A DNA stretch of 64,000 nucleotides from Xenopus tropicalis (Eukaryota > Chordata > Amphibia > Anura > Pipidae): positions 45,521,358 to 45,585,357 of the forward strand of contig NC_030683.2 of the NCBI RefSeq assembly GCF_000004195.4, given 5' to 3'. Made by a program: the position numbers and the translations under genes. The notes beneath the pieces were generated by a model that ran no database searches, was not told where the DNA came from, and saw nothing but the letters and a program-made list of their open reading frames with translations. This document shows positions 35,368 through 48,200 of the stretch, in pieces (positions within the stretch are counted from its first letter, which is position 1; each line of letters starts with the position of its first letter).

Positions 35368-36811
35368 TATCTATATATATAAATTGTACCATGCCTACAT
35401 AAAGTACTTTTCTACAGGTCATGGAATTCCAAGGTAACTTTGAATATCATTATATATTACAACAAACAGGAGTACATTATTTATTATAATGCACAAGTTT
35501 CAGGGAGTCACGTGAGAGAAATTATATCACTAAGCACTTATTATAACTGATGACATCACTAAGCACTGTTAATAAGAATATAAATTACAGGATATTCATG
35601 CCTCTTGTGTATTATATATTTATAACAAAGTGCAGTGAGACACACAAAGAAAGGGTTACAAATAAAGTGTGTTCCACAAGCACAAGCAAGAAGCACTGCA
35701 GAGAATCAAGATGCTTGCAGCATCTGCTGCTGGAACATTACACAGTATGGGTGGATAAGCTACTGGGATCAAAGGCAGCATGGTGATCTCTTCCTGTCTA
35801 AGTTTACTTGAAATGTTAAGCTTAGGTAAGAATGATTCTACCAGCAACGTAAACATTGCTTGCTGTAGTACAGAACAGTGCTCACAAAGCCAATGGACCC
35901 AATAAGGTAAATGCACTCCTGTTTGCAGTACAAGCCAGTCTAAAAGAGAATGCTTTTAATACCCAACAAGTAATTGATAATCAGGGTATTACATCAGCTG
36001 CTCCTTTTTCTGAAATCATTTGCTATGTTGACTTTTACTACTTCTACTATATGACCAAGCTGTACCCCTAAATACTGCCTTTAAATGCCCCCCTCAAATT
36101 TCATATGTCCTCTTGTTCCCATTCCCTGATGACCCTTTGCATGTGCCCAAAAACTTGGCACTTAGGTCACCAGTAACCATCTAAATTTTCCAGCAAAAGA
36201 TGTTACCCTAAACCATTCGTATAAATGACAGTATCACTATAAATATAATTTCAGCTGACATTTCTATACAAACTAAATTAAAACAGATCTTTTTAATAGG
36301 CCATAATCATGCAAGTCGGGTCAAGTAATCAGTTTATATTGCAATAGCTGTTTTCCAGATCAAAAATTCAGACTATCTAAACAGCACATGTACACACAAT
36401 TTAGTGGTGAGTCATGTTTGCTTACTCTACACTTACATTCTTTATTTATGTGTCTTGCTAACACACTGCATGTGTCTTCCACTAACTTACAAATAGTATA
36501 TGTGATACTCAGCCTCACCAGATAGCAGTGATTGCTTCCCGTAACCAATAGAATTGCAAAAGGCTGAACTTGCAGTGAACTGAGAAACTTTGGCAGTACT
36601 AAAAGGGTTGATGCCAACAACACCTGCTTAGCAACTAGATATTAAGATGAAAGATTTTTATCACCACATTTTCCAAAAGGAGGAAATGCGGTGATTCATA
36701 ATATAACAAGCAACTGGGTGATGTATTGTATTACATTTAACTACAAGACAGGTGCATTTTAGGAACATGGGTTAATGCGCAAATGACTGGTGAAGACAAG
36801 GAGTAAGATTT

Positions 36812-36850
<39 letters not shown>
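36812..36850. repeat. (TA)5(TG)n microsatellite
   Basis: Five TA units run into about fourteen TG units. Confidence 0.95.
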
Positions 36851-36852
<2 letters not shown>

Positions 36853-38001
36853 CATTTGCTCTGATAAAGTGCCAAGACCTGGCATTAAATGCATTAAAGA
36901 ATATTTCAAGCTGAATATATTGGGACATGTTCAATAAATGTTGGAGCAGTCTGTAGCAGTCTCTGGTGTTATTTAATAGAGGAAGTGCTTTTGGGAGCAT
37001 TTTATCCTACAAGGGGCAACACAAGGGTACATATACAGCAATATAGTCGTATTTATAACAATTTAAATTTGTAAATGTAGGGGACAAATTTATAAGAGAT
37101 TAAGTCACAGCAGAAAAATCCACTTTCTATTTATTACTATGGTATTTTTAGAAGCATTTCGTGGTTTTAGAGGTCTTTGAAACCACAAAAAAAATGAATT
37201 TTCTCTGAATTCATGAATGCCAAGTTATTAATTAAAACAGCCTTTTTAAAAAGCAAAACTGGAAAAACATGGAAAAAAACATGAGAAACACAAATTCTTC
37301 ATATTTTCGCACAAAAGAAGAGGATAGATCTTCCTGACATTGACTTCTATGTGACCTTGACAGCTTTTGGATGGTGTATTTTTTATTTTCAGATTTGTTG
37401 CAGTTTTGTTGCACAATAAATGGTGAAAAAAATCATGTTTTTACAGATTTGTCACATAATAAATTGTGAAAAAAATCACATTTTTTCCCATTATGCTTGG
37501 GTTGCTCCCCATGTTAATTGCTCATTCATAGACTTCAATAACCACAAAAAAGTTGTGTGGAATGCAAAAAGTTGCCTCATTGACTTCAATGCATTTTGCA
37601 AATGTTTCACTCATCACTAGGCCTGTTACAACTCTTGTCATATGCACCACTTCACATATTGCCATTTAATTCTGCATCATAAATGTTCCTTCTGATATTT
37701 ACCCACCTCTGCCATATTACAGGGCATGGCAGATACATGCAATATTGTGTGTATGGAATTACCCTCAACCCTCAGAATCTTCTACATCAAAGCTGTCCAA
37801 TTGGAGGCCTGCAGGCCAGATATGGCCCTCTAAAGCAGCAGCACAACCTAATCTTGCGGAGCCCCCTGCAAAAAAATCGTCTAAGGGCCCAGCATGAACA
37901 GTCTCTTCTCCCCCACCCCAGCCTTACCACACCTTCATCCCCATCTGCACCACTATTTTAAAGGTAGGAGGCCAGACTTCACTGTATGACACCATCATCA
38001 A

Positions 38002-38104
38002 ACGCATCTGTACAGGCTACAGATTATAACATATAGCCCATTTTACACACTGAATAGTAATTATCTGTGTATTTATAGCTATATATGAATGGTATAATGG
38101 CAGA
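38002..38104 (+). repeat. left copy of a ~100-bp direct repeat
   Basis: CATCTGTACAGGCTACAG through TTTATAGCTATATATGAATG; matches 40559-40662 with about ten differences, same orientation. Just upstream, 37815-37935 and 38105-38150 also share 'ccctctaaagcagcag' and 'cagtctcttctcccccatcc'-like words, so this locus has duplicated locally. Confidence 0.75.
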
Positions 38105-38164
38105 CCAGATATTTCCCTCTAAAGCAGCAGTCTCTTCTCCCCCATCCCAACCTAAGGACAGCAG

Positions 38165-39190
38165 GGGGGTGTAGCTAGGAGAAAATATGGATTATAGAAA
38201 GGGATCCATATCTCCTTTGCTTTAAGGTTCACATCCTCATAAATCACATATTGGTTATGAGGAGGTCTTATGCTTTCCAATGATATGAAACAAGGACTGC
38301 CTATACCCACCAGTTAGGAAGGATAGCTTCTGGGGGACTGGTACATGAGACACCCCTCATGTTTGGTATCATTTTGATCACCCCCATATGGGTTGAAACA
38401 AGCCCCTATTTTCATAATAATATTGGGTACTGGCAAGTACCAATATTATATGACAAGAGACTGGCATGAGAAGTGCAGCTCTCAACAGGGGGGGTCATGT
38501 GACAAGCTCCTGGACACTCCCTCCTCATGCATACAGTAATGAGGGAGGGTCCCAGCAGGAAGATAAAAAGGGCACAGACCCAGGTACTAGTTAGCTCATT
38601 CTTGGGTCCCAATCTGTTGGGGGATGGGCTCAATTTTCAAAACTCTTACCTCAGGAGGACACAAAAGATAACTCTGTAACGTACATAGGGTTTCTCTGTG
38701 TTTGATTCCCTTTTATTATATTTACTGTTTGTATGTATATGTCTCTTTTTGTAAAATCTTTTTAAATGCACTGTGTACCTTTGTAATATTAAATATAATA
38801 TGTAATAAGTTCTATCCTTTGGCTCTATAAAGATCCCCACATACCTTGTTTACATGTGAATATATTAACTGCTTGGCTGTGTGTGTGTTGAGTAGGGGGG
38901 CAAATTCTGTGTAAATGCTAATTAACTAGTTGACTGTTAGCAGGAGAGTGTGTTTGACTGTAATTTAACCCTTTCTACAGTAAGAAAGCTTGTGTGATAT
39001 ATTTGTGTATTAGGTTGTGTATTATCGCCTGTTAATGATAGATGGTGGTAGCGAATAGTTATTTGGGGTGGTGGTGTGTTTGGGGGTGCTTGATGTTAGT
39101 CTAACCTGAGCGAAAGGTGACTGAGTGTAACCCCTTGTTGCCCTGACCCCGTATCATGTGTGTCTGAGAGTGGCGTGTTCTTGACAGACA
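38165..39190 (+). mobile_element. LTR-like tract (tentative)
   Basis: Long non-coding, non-palindromic sequence with a promoter-like AGATAAAAAGGGCACAG (38560-38576) in the manner of a solo LTR. Possible TG..CA limits are TGTAGCTAGG and TTGACAGACA. No coding region, primer site or target duplication found, so this is only a guess. Confidence 0.25.
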
Positions 39191-40025
39191 CCATCATCAA
39201 ACATCTTATATGAAAAATACTCGTCCCATTACATGTTATAAACTGGACAGCACTATTCCACATGATGCTCTGATGATATCTTGATAGAGGCTTGGACAGC
39301 TTGGGGATTTTCATACAATCTACAAAAGGTCTATTAGTTCTCCAAATATTAATTTAAGATCTAAGTCTGCAATGAAGGAAAGCAAAATGTGGGAGCCTTA
39401 TTAAGAGTTGGATATTTAGCATACTTATATATATCAAACAGTTGCACTGTATGGCCTGGATCATATTTATATTATGTTATCTTTTATTTTAGGAGCATCC
39501 TGAACCAGATAGTGATGAGAATTTTTTTTTTACCAGACATGGATTTGCTGAAAATCTCTACATTTCACCATTGGCAATTTTTTTGTGAAACTGACATATA
39601 ATTTGCAGTCACAGCAAGAAACCTGCGGTCGTGGCAAAAAAAAAAGCACCGTCACGGAAAAAAAGGTTGTGTGCATTAAAAAAAGTCGTACAGTAGCAGC
39701 ATTTCTAAAATTTTTCACCGTTTCACTAATTTTTTTTCACTAATTTTCTGGCAAAGCGATAAAGGAAAGATTTGTTCATCACTAGAACCTTCCTCTTCTT
39801 TTTAACTATATTTTTATGCTGCATTAAAAACCTGCCACTTTTTCCTCCTTAATATTGCTAAGATACGCCTATTTCTTTCACAATTAACTGCTAAAACACT
39901 AATCCATTCCCTCATCCACTTATAAAAATAAAAATTTTAAGAACTATTCAACCTTGGACAAAAAGTTAATAGCAGAGCATATAATATAATTAAAGGGGTA
40001 ATTAAACTTTTATTGTCATAATGTA
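39191..40025. other. unassigned DNA
   Basis: Contains A- and T-rich runs (39630-39740) and 'ttgttcatcactag' at 39773-39786, a word also seen near 37610 ('cactcatcactag'), probably the end of a dispersed repeat. Confidence 0.4.
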
Positions 40026-40225
40026 GACCAGTGATCCTCAACCAGTGGCTCTTGATTAGAAAACCACGTGTACATAGCCTCCTGTAGGTTGCCAGTCCAC
40101 TAAGGGGCTGCCAAATAGCCAATTACAGCCCATATTTGAGTAGTTGAAGAGTTTTTTATGCTTGGGTTGCTCCCTAACTGTTTTTACATTTGAATGTGGC
40201 TCACAGGTAAAAAAAAGGATCTGAG
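40026..40225 (+). repeat. hAT-type element fragment
   Basis: CAGTGATCCTCAACCAGTGG matches the complement of the right end of the hAT element at 25143-26237; 'aatagcc', 'ttgggttgctccc' and 'tttgaatgtggctcac' are body words of that family. Confidence 0.65.
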
Positions 40226-40558
40226 AAAAAATTAAAATATTGCTAAGAACTGGACATTCTATAGCATACTTAACATTAATTTAAAGCTGAACTGCCCCTT
40301 TAAATATGAAGTCAATGTAAAAATGCATACATGAGAACAATATTTAAAATTGCACTTAACTATCAATTTATGGTAAGTATGTATTGTATATCCTTTGACT
40401 GATGTGCTGAAATCTGAGCCATAGAACAATATGGCAGAAGGAAGGAAACTCATAAACTGTGGTGGAACTTTCATTAAGTGCTTAGTGATGCACAGACAGC
40501 TTTAGAAATGCACTGTAAAACTGATTCATTGCAAAACAGTTGTGCAAATGAGTTACAA

Positions 40559-40662
40559 ACACATCTGTACAAGCTACAGGTGATAACATATAGCACATTT
40601 TACACACTGCATAGTAATTCTCTGTGTATTTATAGCTATATATGAATAGTATAATGGCTAGA
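40559..40662 (+). repeat. right copy of the ~100-bp direct repeat
   Basis: Same orientation as 38002-38104; differs for example at 'gctacaggtgataacatata' versus 'gctacagattataacatata'. Separated by about 2.45 kb. Confidence 0.75.
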
Positions 40663-40779
40663 ATGGTTATGCTGAATAAGTAGCATGTATACCCTGTTTT
40701 TAAGAAAAAAAAATGTAAGTGGAAACTTAAGAGAATATTTTGTATGCCTTGTTCTGTATTTTTAGAATGTGCTAACTAC

Positions 40780-41300
40780 AAAACGTTCTAATTCGTAGCA
40801 TCACGGAAAATTAATTTTACTGATTCTTTCATTTTAATCCAATGCTTGTTAGTTTCCGGAGTTTAGCGATGCAGTGCAGTGCAGCCACTTAGCTCTAATT
40901 CCCCATAGCCGAGAATAAAGTCAACTGCTCAAAGCAATCAAGCACATTCTAAAGAACTGCTCTGACAAACCTTGCTAATTTGTTCCTAAAATGAAAGTGT
41001 TAACAACTCACAAAAAAAGGTATTTCCCAATTCAACATTTAGAGAAATACATTAAATGCATAATTTAAATGACATGCTCTAAACAACAAATGAACAATAT
41101 TATGTAGAAGTTACTATGCAATGTAGCACTTTTAAAATCAACCCAACATTTATTATGCGGTTGGTCTTGAGAATAAGCAATTAGGATGACCCTTGTCAGG
41201 ACCTAAAGAAAGCCTTTCAGAAACCTGTCAGGCCACTTTGTATATTTAGAACTTTAGATTTCATTGTGCTCTGAAAATAAGAAAAAAAATCCCTTTCCAG
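40780..41300. promoter_or_regulatory. candidate conserved non-coding block
   Basis: Non-repetitive, non-coding and rich in homeodomain/POU-like words: GGAAAATTAATTTTACTGAT, AATGCATAATTTAAATGACA. No promoter or exon structure. Listed because its character differs from the surrounding repeats; conservation is unknown. Confidence 0.25.
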
Positions 41301-44214
41301 ATGTTTTTCCTGAGAATAATAAACTCTTTTTCTAATGGGTCTGAGTTTGTGTGTTTACAATGGCTTGTAATTTTGGTTTCTAGCAATGGATCACACAATT
41401 ATAACAGAAAAAGACCCTCATTTCCTGAGGTGAAAAACAGAAAGGTTGAAATTGTATGTTTTTTTTTTTACTTCTTCTTTTTAATGAAATTGGACTACCT
41501 AAAGGAAAAAGTTTCAAGGTTCAAACAATGCCTCTTTTTGAACTGTTTCCCCTGTAGTAAATTGAGCTAACCTTTCTGTACAATCAACAGCTGTGGGAAA
41601 GAACCATTCTATGACATTTTATTAATTGTTCTTTCAGTGCCAGACAACAGCCAGAGGACAAATTATCATTTTAAAATGATATGAAAAATAAAAAGCTGCA
41701 TTTACTTGGCAGCAAGAACATTTGCACATTTACAATTTTTTTTAGAATGGTATCATATGTTTAGGTGTACATTTTGACACATATGGAAATTTCAAAACCT
41801 ATAATTGTATCATGGTTTGTTTGATCTGTGATGCTTACCAAACAAACATTTTCCTTTCCTACCTGTATTCTTTGCATTGACTTTGAACTTAGAAAATAGA
41901 CATTTAGGGCTCATTTACCCTTGCAAAGTGCATGACAAATCTCATTAATCAAAGGTTTGTGCATGAAAAGGTGCTTCTTGCCTTTCTGCATAGTTCAGTA
42001 CCAGGGGCTGCCATTAGGCAAGTTGAGAAACCTGCCTCAGGTGGTAGCAGCCTGCAAGTTACCAAGGGTGGCAAAATACTGCTCCTGTAACTTTAAGAAA
42101 TTCAATTTTTAAATTGGAATTTCAGCTCCACTACTGCAGAGAGCACAACTGATGCAGCAATTGGGGCAGCATCCAAAAGATTGCCTCAGGGTGGCTAGGA
42201 CCCCATGTTTGCCACCACTCAGTCCTTCCTGCCCCCCTTTTGTGACTTATGCTCACCCTGGTGGCAGAAGCTCCACAAGCATGAATTTGTATGTAATTCA
42301 TCAGTGCAGGCTAAAGGGGCACATTGACACTCTCCACAAGTTGCAAAGAGCATTTATGGACAGAAGTACTATACATCAATATGTCCAACATTCATGCCTA
42401 GGTATGGCTGGTAAAAGGTATTGCTAACGTTTTTTTTTTGTTTTTTTTTTGTTTTTTTTTTAAATAATACATATTCCTTAACCTGGTTTTCTTTTCATTG
42501 TAATACAATATAACAAAAATAGCAAAAGTTAGAAATTGTTAAAGCATAGAGATTTTAAGACTTTTGATCAGGCTTTGATTTGTGGAAGGGTCACCAAGGC
42601 CCCAGTCTAGGGCAGCATTCCACTGGCCATTAAAGGCAATTTTTCTCCCTTAATGTTTAGTGCAACTGTATTGTAATGGGGTTTTTTTTCCATCTGATTA
42701 AATTGCCATTTTCATTTCTTGCCATTATCAACTTGAATAGACAATAAAAAAAATAGTTTGGTGTGTCTCATATGTGGAATGTTTTAGTCTAACTGCCAAC
42801 TGTGGGATAATTAAGGCTTTTCAAAACCATTTTCTGTTTTACTAATGATGAGTTTGGTTTTAGTGGGCCTCTGCAAAGGATAATTGAAGTTTTGTTTCTC
42901 TAAGGAAAATGCACTCATCCATGTAACGGATCCTCTTCCATTTGAATATTTGTTGAATAATTTGATGCAATTTCACATCAGTTTGAACTGTTGGGTTTGT
43001 CACACAGAATCACATAGTCTCAAATTATATGTGGATCACAGGAACTGTTAATTATGAGTAACAAATATGTTGTTAGGATATTGTTTTTGAATTTCATTCA
43101 AGGTTAAATAATTCTGTAATAATTACAAACTGCATGTAAAGTATAGTAATGTAATGTACTGTTACATCTGCCAGATAAAGGTTCTGCCAAGAAAATCTTA
43201 CAAAATTAAATTCATATTTTCAACTCTGTTTCAGTTCAATTTGTAGTGAAAGATGTCTTGTGCCCATGTGAGGATTTCCTCATTTGAAGCAATAAGGGTT
43301 GGGTATCTCCTTCTGTGCATATTAATGTCCCTAGACAGTCAGGGTACATAACAACTTTTTGTTGACTTTTTTGTCATTTATTAAACAATACTTTTATCTT
43401 TTTTTGAAAAAAAAAGTGAGCAGTAGGAGAGCGAAAGAAAGAAAGAAAGCAGGGATGAAAGAAGATGAGACGAATGATAGACCTAAAATGTATAAGTTGA
43501 GTTATTGAGTATGTATTGAGTTATTGTAATAATCATGCCATGAAGCACAAAGAATAGCATTTATTTTTTATTTTGTAAAGCCTGGAAGAGACTAGGTGCT
43601 ACTTCAAGAGGTATATGTATTGTTGTTCATTAATACTGACCCCAGTCGTTAAAGTTTATATTCTGTAATTATGTATTCTTTGAGTCATAAATGTAGTGGT
43701 CTTTTCAGTGGAAAAATATAAGTGGGCATTTTTAACTTTTCCAGCAGTGTCCAAAGTAGCCACCAGGTCTGGCTCTAGACTATGCAACCCCAGGCTCCAT
43801 CCAAGAGATAAATAGCTTGATGTAAGAGTGAATGATGTTGGAGTGCAACCATTCTCAGATCCCCAAATTTTGAGTCTGCTTTGAGTAGGCAGGTGAGAAG
43901 GTGTGCCGTGCTACATTTTGTAAGCCAACTGAAACAACATTTAAGTCTGCTATTGTGTACTTCCTGGATGAGGCAATATTAAACATACAGTAGTAACTGT
44001 AAGTTGTGTTAATTAAACACACCCTTTGAGTTTATGAGTTCCAGCCACACAAGTTACCACATCTGTCTGTCTGCTTCTCCTACTTGGGGATGCCAAGTAC
44101 AGTAATGACGCCCAATGTAATCATGTGATTGACTATTAGTACTAGATTGGGCAGAAACATGCATATTTGTTTTTAAGTGCATTTGTACTTACCAGCTTAC
44201 TAAATACTTACACT
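41301..44214. other. mostly unassigned DNA
   Basis: Holds a dispersed repeat at 42002-42210, a poly-T tract at 42430-42461, a fragment at 42570-42615 related to the MITE at 54442 ('gatttgtgg', 'aaggccccagtctagggc'), and (GAAA)n at 43434-43449. No gene recognised. Confidence 0.45.
42002..42210 (+). repeat. dispersed repeat, hAT-like left end
   Basis: Begins CAGGGGCTGCCATTAGGCAA; contains GTTACCAAGGGTGGCAAAA, whose complement-like relative occurs at 44935-44960. Right boundary uncertain. Confidence 0.4.
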
Positions 44215-44530
44215 TTGGCCATTGGTGCAGTGCTGAAGTCCTAATTTCAGTTTTGACCAAGACACTATCTGCAAAGAGTTTGTAAATTCACTCATATATG
44301 GATGGGTTTATTCTAGGTACTTTGGTTTTATCCACACTCCAAAAACATAGAGGCAGGTAAACTGGTCCCTGCAGAATTTGACCCTAGTGTGTGAATGTTA
44401 TAAAGTGCTTAGATTGTAAGCTCTCTTGGGCCAGAAACTGAAGTGAATAATTAGCAATCTCTTTAAAGCGAAGTTTAATAGTGCAATATACAATTTTGTG
44501 ATATAAATAATTAAAAATAAACCAAAACTA
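44215..44530 (+). repeat. tRNA-headed SINE with L2-type tail
   Basis: Head with degenerate B box (TTTCAGTTTTGACCAAGACA), then ACTATCTGCAAAGAGTTTGT, CCACACTCCAAAAACATAGA, TTGACCCTAGTGTGTGAATG and tail AGATTGTAAGCTCTCTTGGG ending GATATAAATAATTAAAAATA. Same architecture as 58230-58465. Confidence 0.75.
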
Positions 44531-45246
44531 TCAAGAAGAAGATGAGAGTGACAAAAGTGAGTGATAAAAAGGAGGCAGTCCCAGAAAAGCATGAACTGCA
44601 AGATAAAGCAAGAAAAGGGTATATCAACGAGGACCATAGTATCATCATAGAAACATGAAAGGGACTGAATTCCTGCATACAAATACATTCCAACACCATA
44701 GTGAATATTCGGTACCATGCAGCCTGAACATTTGGAGAATATCCACACAAACTGGTAAGAGTGTTTAGCTTGCAAAATTTTTAGTCTGAGTAAATGGGGG
44801 CAAACATAACTCAGCAATATATTATAGCAATAGCAGTGGATATTTCCAAACAGAATCCATCCTTCTCCAGCAACTGATATTAATGTAAAAATATGGGGTG
44901 CAAAGACCTGTACCTCTACAGGCAAGGTGAAAAAGCCACCTTTGGTAACTTTAAGAGCTGATAGCGCTCTTTGCACTAGCTATGCAACCCCCCCAGGACC
45001 CGTCCCAACTCTAAGGAGGAAAGTAAGGAGCGAGTGGGGGGGGGCGGCATGAGGGAAGCAGCCCCAAATATGCTGCTGGGCATATCATATCAACCTTGGA
45101 TTTGAAGTGGGTCATAAATTGTGTGTGTCAGTAAAAATTGTGAATTAAATGACATGAATACATCATGTGTTTTCATACTTTGAGTAAAAGGGGTTAAGGT
45201 TAGTGGGTGGGATCAGAACCCCACCCATCACTGCAAATATATAATT
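44531..45246. other. unassigned DNA
   Basis: A 192-codon hydrophobic minus-strand frame spans 44398-44976 but overlaps the SINE and a dispersed repeat, so it is not called as a gene. G-run at 45035-45046. Confidence 0.45.
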
Positions 45247-48200
45247 ATGTTGGGTTGAAAACCCCAACATACTGTTCTTCGACTTTAGCTTATTCTTCCG
45301 CTTCTTCTTCTTCTTCTTCTTCTTATTCTTAGCGCCCCCCATTTTCTAAACGCTACTCCTCCTACAGTTTTAGGGGTACAATACCCAAACTCCCCACACT
45401 TCTTCGCCCTATAGCGGAGCAGGTTGCTTGTGCTTTTCTAAGCGATCCGGCCCCCCATCTTTCTGTGGCGCCGCTCCGAACCCCCCAATTTTCCCATTGA
45501 CTTTGACAGGGAAGATTTTCAAACTGCTGCCACTCTTACAGCTTTGAAACTACACTCCCCAAACTTGAATAACATAATCATGGGGTCACCCCGAATGAAG
45601 CAGCAACATTTGTTGGATGACCCCAAAGTGGGAGGGGCCAACAACAGCCAATCAAATTTTGATCATTGACTTTAATGGGGAAATTGAAACTGCTGCCAAT
45701 CTTACAGCTTTGAGGCTACACTCCCCAAACTTGAATCACATAGTCATGGGGTCAGCCTGAATGAAAATAGGATGATTATTGGATGCCCAAAAGTGGGCGG
45801 AGCTGTGAACCGCCAATCAGATTTTACCTATTGATTTGGCGGAAATTCAACCTGCTGCCATTCTCACAGTAATAACACCGGGGTCCCCAAACTTTTTACA
45901 CTTGGTCACTAGGGGACTGCAGTTTAAGTTTTGAAAAGTGGGCGGAGCCAATAAAATTTCACCTATTGATTTTTTTTGGTTTGATGCCAGATTTTCCAAA
46001 CTTTGCAGGTCAGTCACTGGGTGACTACGCATTCAGGTTTTTGTTTTTTTTCCAAAAACCCACAAAGTGGGAGGGGCCAACAACAGCCAATCATATTGCA
46101 CCCATTGACTTTTATGGGGAAATTGAAACTACTGCTAAACTTACAGCTTTGAGGCTACACTCCCCAAACTTGAATCACATAGTCATGGGGTCAGCCTGTA
46201 TGAAAACATGATGATTGTTGGATGCCCAAACAGTGGGCGGAGCTGTGAACAGCCAATCAGATTTTACCTATTGGCTCGGCAGAAATCCAACCTGCTGCCC
46301 GTCTCACAGTAATAACACCGGGGTCCCCAAACTTTGCAGAGTTAGGCACCAGGTAACTGTGGTTCAAGGTAAGAAAAAGTGGGTGGAGCCACCAACAGCC
46401 AATCAGAGTTTACCTATTGACTTTCAATGGGGAAATCCAACCTGCTGCCATTCTCACAGTATTAACACCAGGGTCCCCAAACTTTTTACAGTTGGTCACT
46501 AGGAGACTGCAATTTTAGTTTTGAAAAGTGGGCGGAGCCACCAACAACCAATCAGATTTCACCTATTGATTTTTATTGGTTTGTTGCCAGGGTTCCCAAA
46601 CTTTGCATAGTCAGTCACTGGGTGACTACGCATTTAAGGTTTTTTGTATTTTTGTAAGTGGGCGGAGCCACCAACAGCCAATCAGATTTTACCTATTGAC
46701 TCTAAATGGGGAAATTCAACCTGCTGCCATTCTCACAGTATTAATACCAGGGTCCCCAAACTTTTCACAGTTGGTCACTAGAGGACTACAGTTTTAGTTT
46801 TTTAAAAGTGGGCGGGGCTGCCAACAGCCAATCAGATTTCACCTATTGAATTTTATTGGTTTGATGCCAAAGTTCGCAAACTTTGCACAGTCAGTCACTG
46901 CGTGACTTCGCACTCAAGGTTATAAAAAGTGGGCGGGGCCACCAAAAGCCAATCACATCTCTATCATTGTTTTCAGTGGGAAAATTTTAACTGCTGCCAT
47001 TCTCACATGTTTAATGTCAGGGTCCCCAAACTTTGCACAGTTTGTCACTAGGTGACTATGTTCCAAGTTTAGAAAAGTGGGTGGGGCCAACAACAACCAA
47101 TTAGATTTCACCTATAGACTTCATATGTTTAAATTTAAACTGCTGTCATTCTTTAAATATTAATACTAAGGTCTCCAAACTTTGCAGAGCTAGTCACCTG
47201 GTCACCTTTGCAGAGCTAGTCACCTTTTAACTGCAGAGTTAAAAAAGTGGGTGGAGCCAACAACAGCCAATCAGATTTTACCTATTGATTTTCAATGGGA
47301 AATTCAACCTGCTGCCATTCTCACAGTATTAACACCAGGGTCACTAGGGGACTGCATTTTTAAGTTTTAAAAAAAGTGGGTGGAGCCACCAACAGCCAAT
47401 CAGACTTCACCTATTGAATTTTTTTGGTTTATATTTAAAATTTTGCTTTGCTCACACTATTTATGTCAGGGTTCCCAAACAAGTGGGAGGAGCCACCAAC
47501 AGCCAATCCATTTCCACCCATTAGATATCATTGGTTTATATTTAAACTGATGCCATTATTTAAATATTAATTCCAGGGTTGTCAAAGTTTCCAGAGTTAG
47601 TCACTGGGTATTTGCCATTCAAAGTTAGAAAAAAGTGGGCGGAGCCACCAACAGCCAATAACATTTCACCTATTTACTTTCAATAGTGAAGTGTAAAATG
47701 CTGTCAGCCTCACAATTTTTATGCCAAAATTTGCAAAGTTGGTCACTGGGGGACTGCAGTTCAAAAATAGGAAAAGTAGGTTGGTCCACTAACAGCCAAT
47801 CAGATTTCATCCATTGAATTTTATTGGTTTAAATTTAAAATGCTGTCATTCTCAAACTATTTATGCCAGGGTGCCCACTGTTTGACTTCGACTCAAGGTT
47901 AGAAAAAGTGGGCGGAGCCACCAATCACAATTCACCTATTGACTTTTATTTGTTTAAATTTTAATTGCTGCCGTTCTTTAACTATTAATCCCAGGGCCCC
48001 TAAACTTCGCAGAGTTAGTCACTGGGTAACTGCAGTTCCAGGTTAGAAAAAGGGGGTGGAGCCACCAACCGCCAATCAGATGTCACTCGTTGGCTTTCAG
48101 TGGGGAAATTTAAGTTGCTGCCATTCAGACACTATTAAAACCAGGGTCCCCAAACTTTGCACAGTGGTTTTTACTGTATAACTGTGGCCCAAGGTTAGAG

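Larger units (their letters stand above)
34515..37814. other. non-coding region with microsatellites
   Basis: (TA)-rich patch at 34584-34630, long (TA)n at 35311-35362, (TA)n(TG)n at 36812-36850. The G/A-rich tract 34790-35120 (repeated 'gagagag') looks like decayed repeat DNA. A fold-back-type MITE remnant is likely around 37080-37460 ('ttgttgcagttttgttgcac', 'aaaccacaaa'). No gene recognised. Confidence 0.5.

Noticed and set aside
44398..44976. 192-codon hydrophobic minus-strand frame
   Set aside because: It overlaps the SINE tail at one end and a dispersed 'gttaccaaaggtggc' repeat at the other, and has no recognisable domain; most likely a chance frame in AT-rich DNA.
45298..45327. CTT tract considered as a CRISPR-like or polypyrimidine splice signal
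   Set aside because: Simple microsatellite; no spacer structure and no exon nearby.
46215..46797. Plus-strand frames of 70-95 codons inside the GC-box/CCAAT array
   Set aside because: They translate the repeat units themselves and do not keep one frame between units, so coding selection is not indicated.
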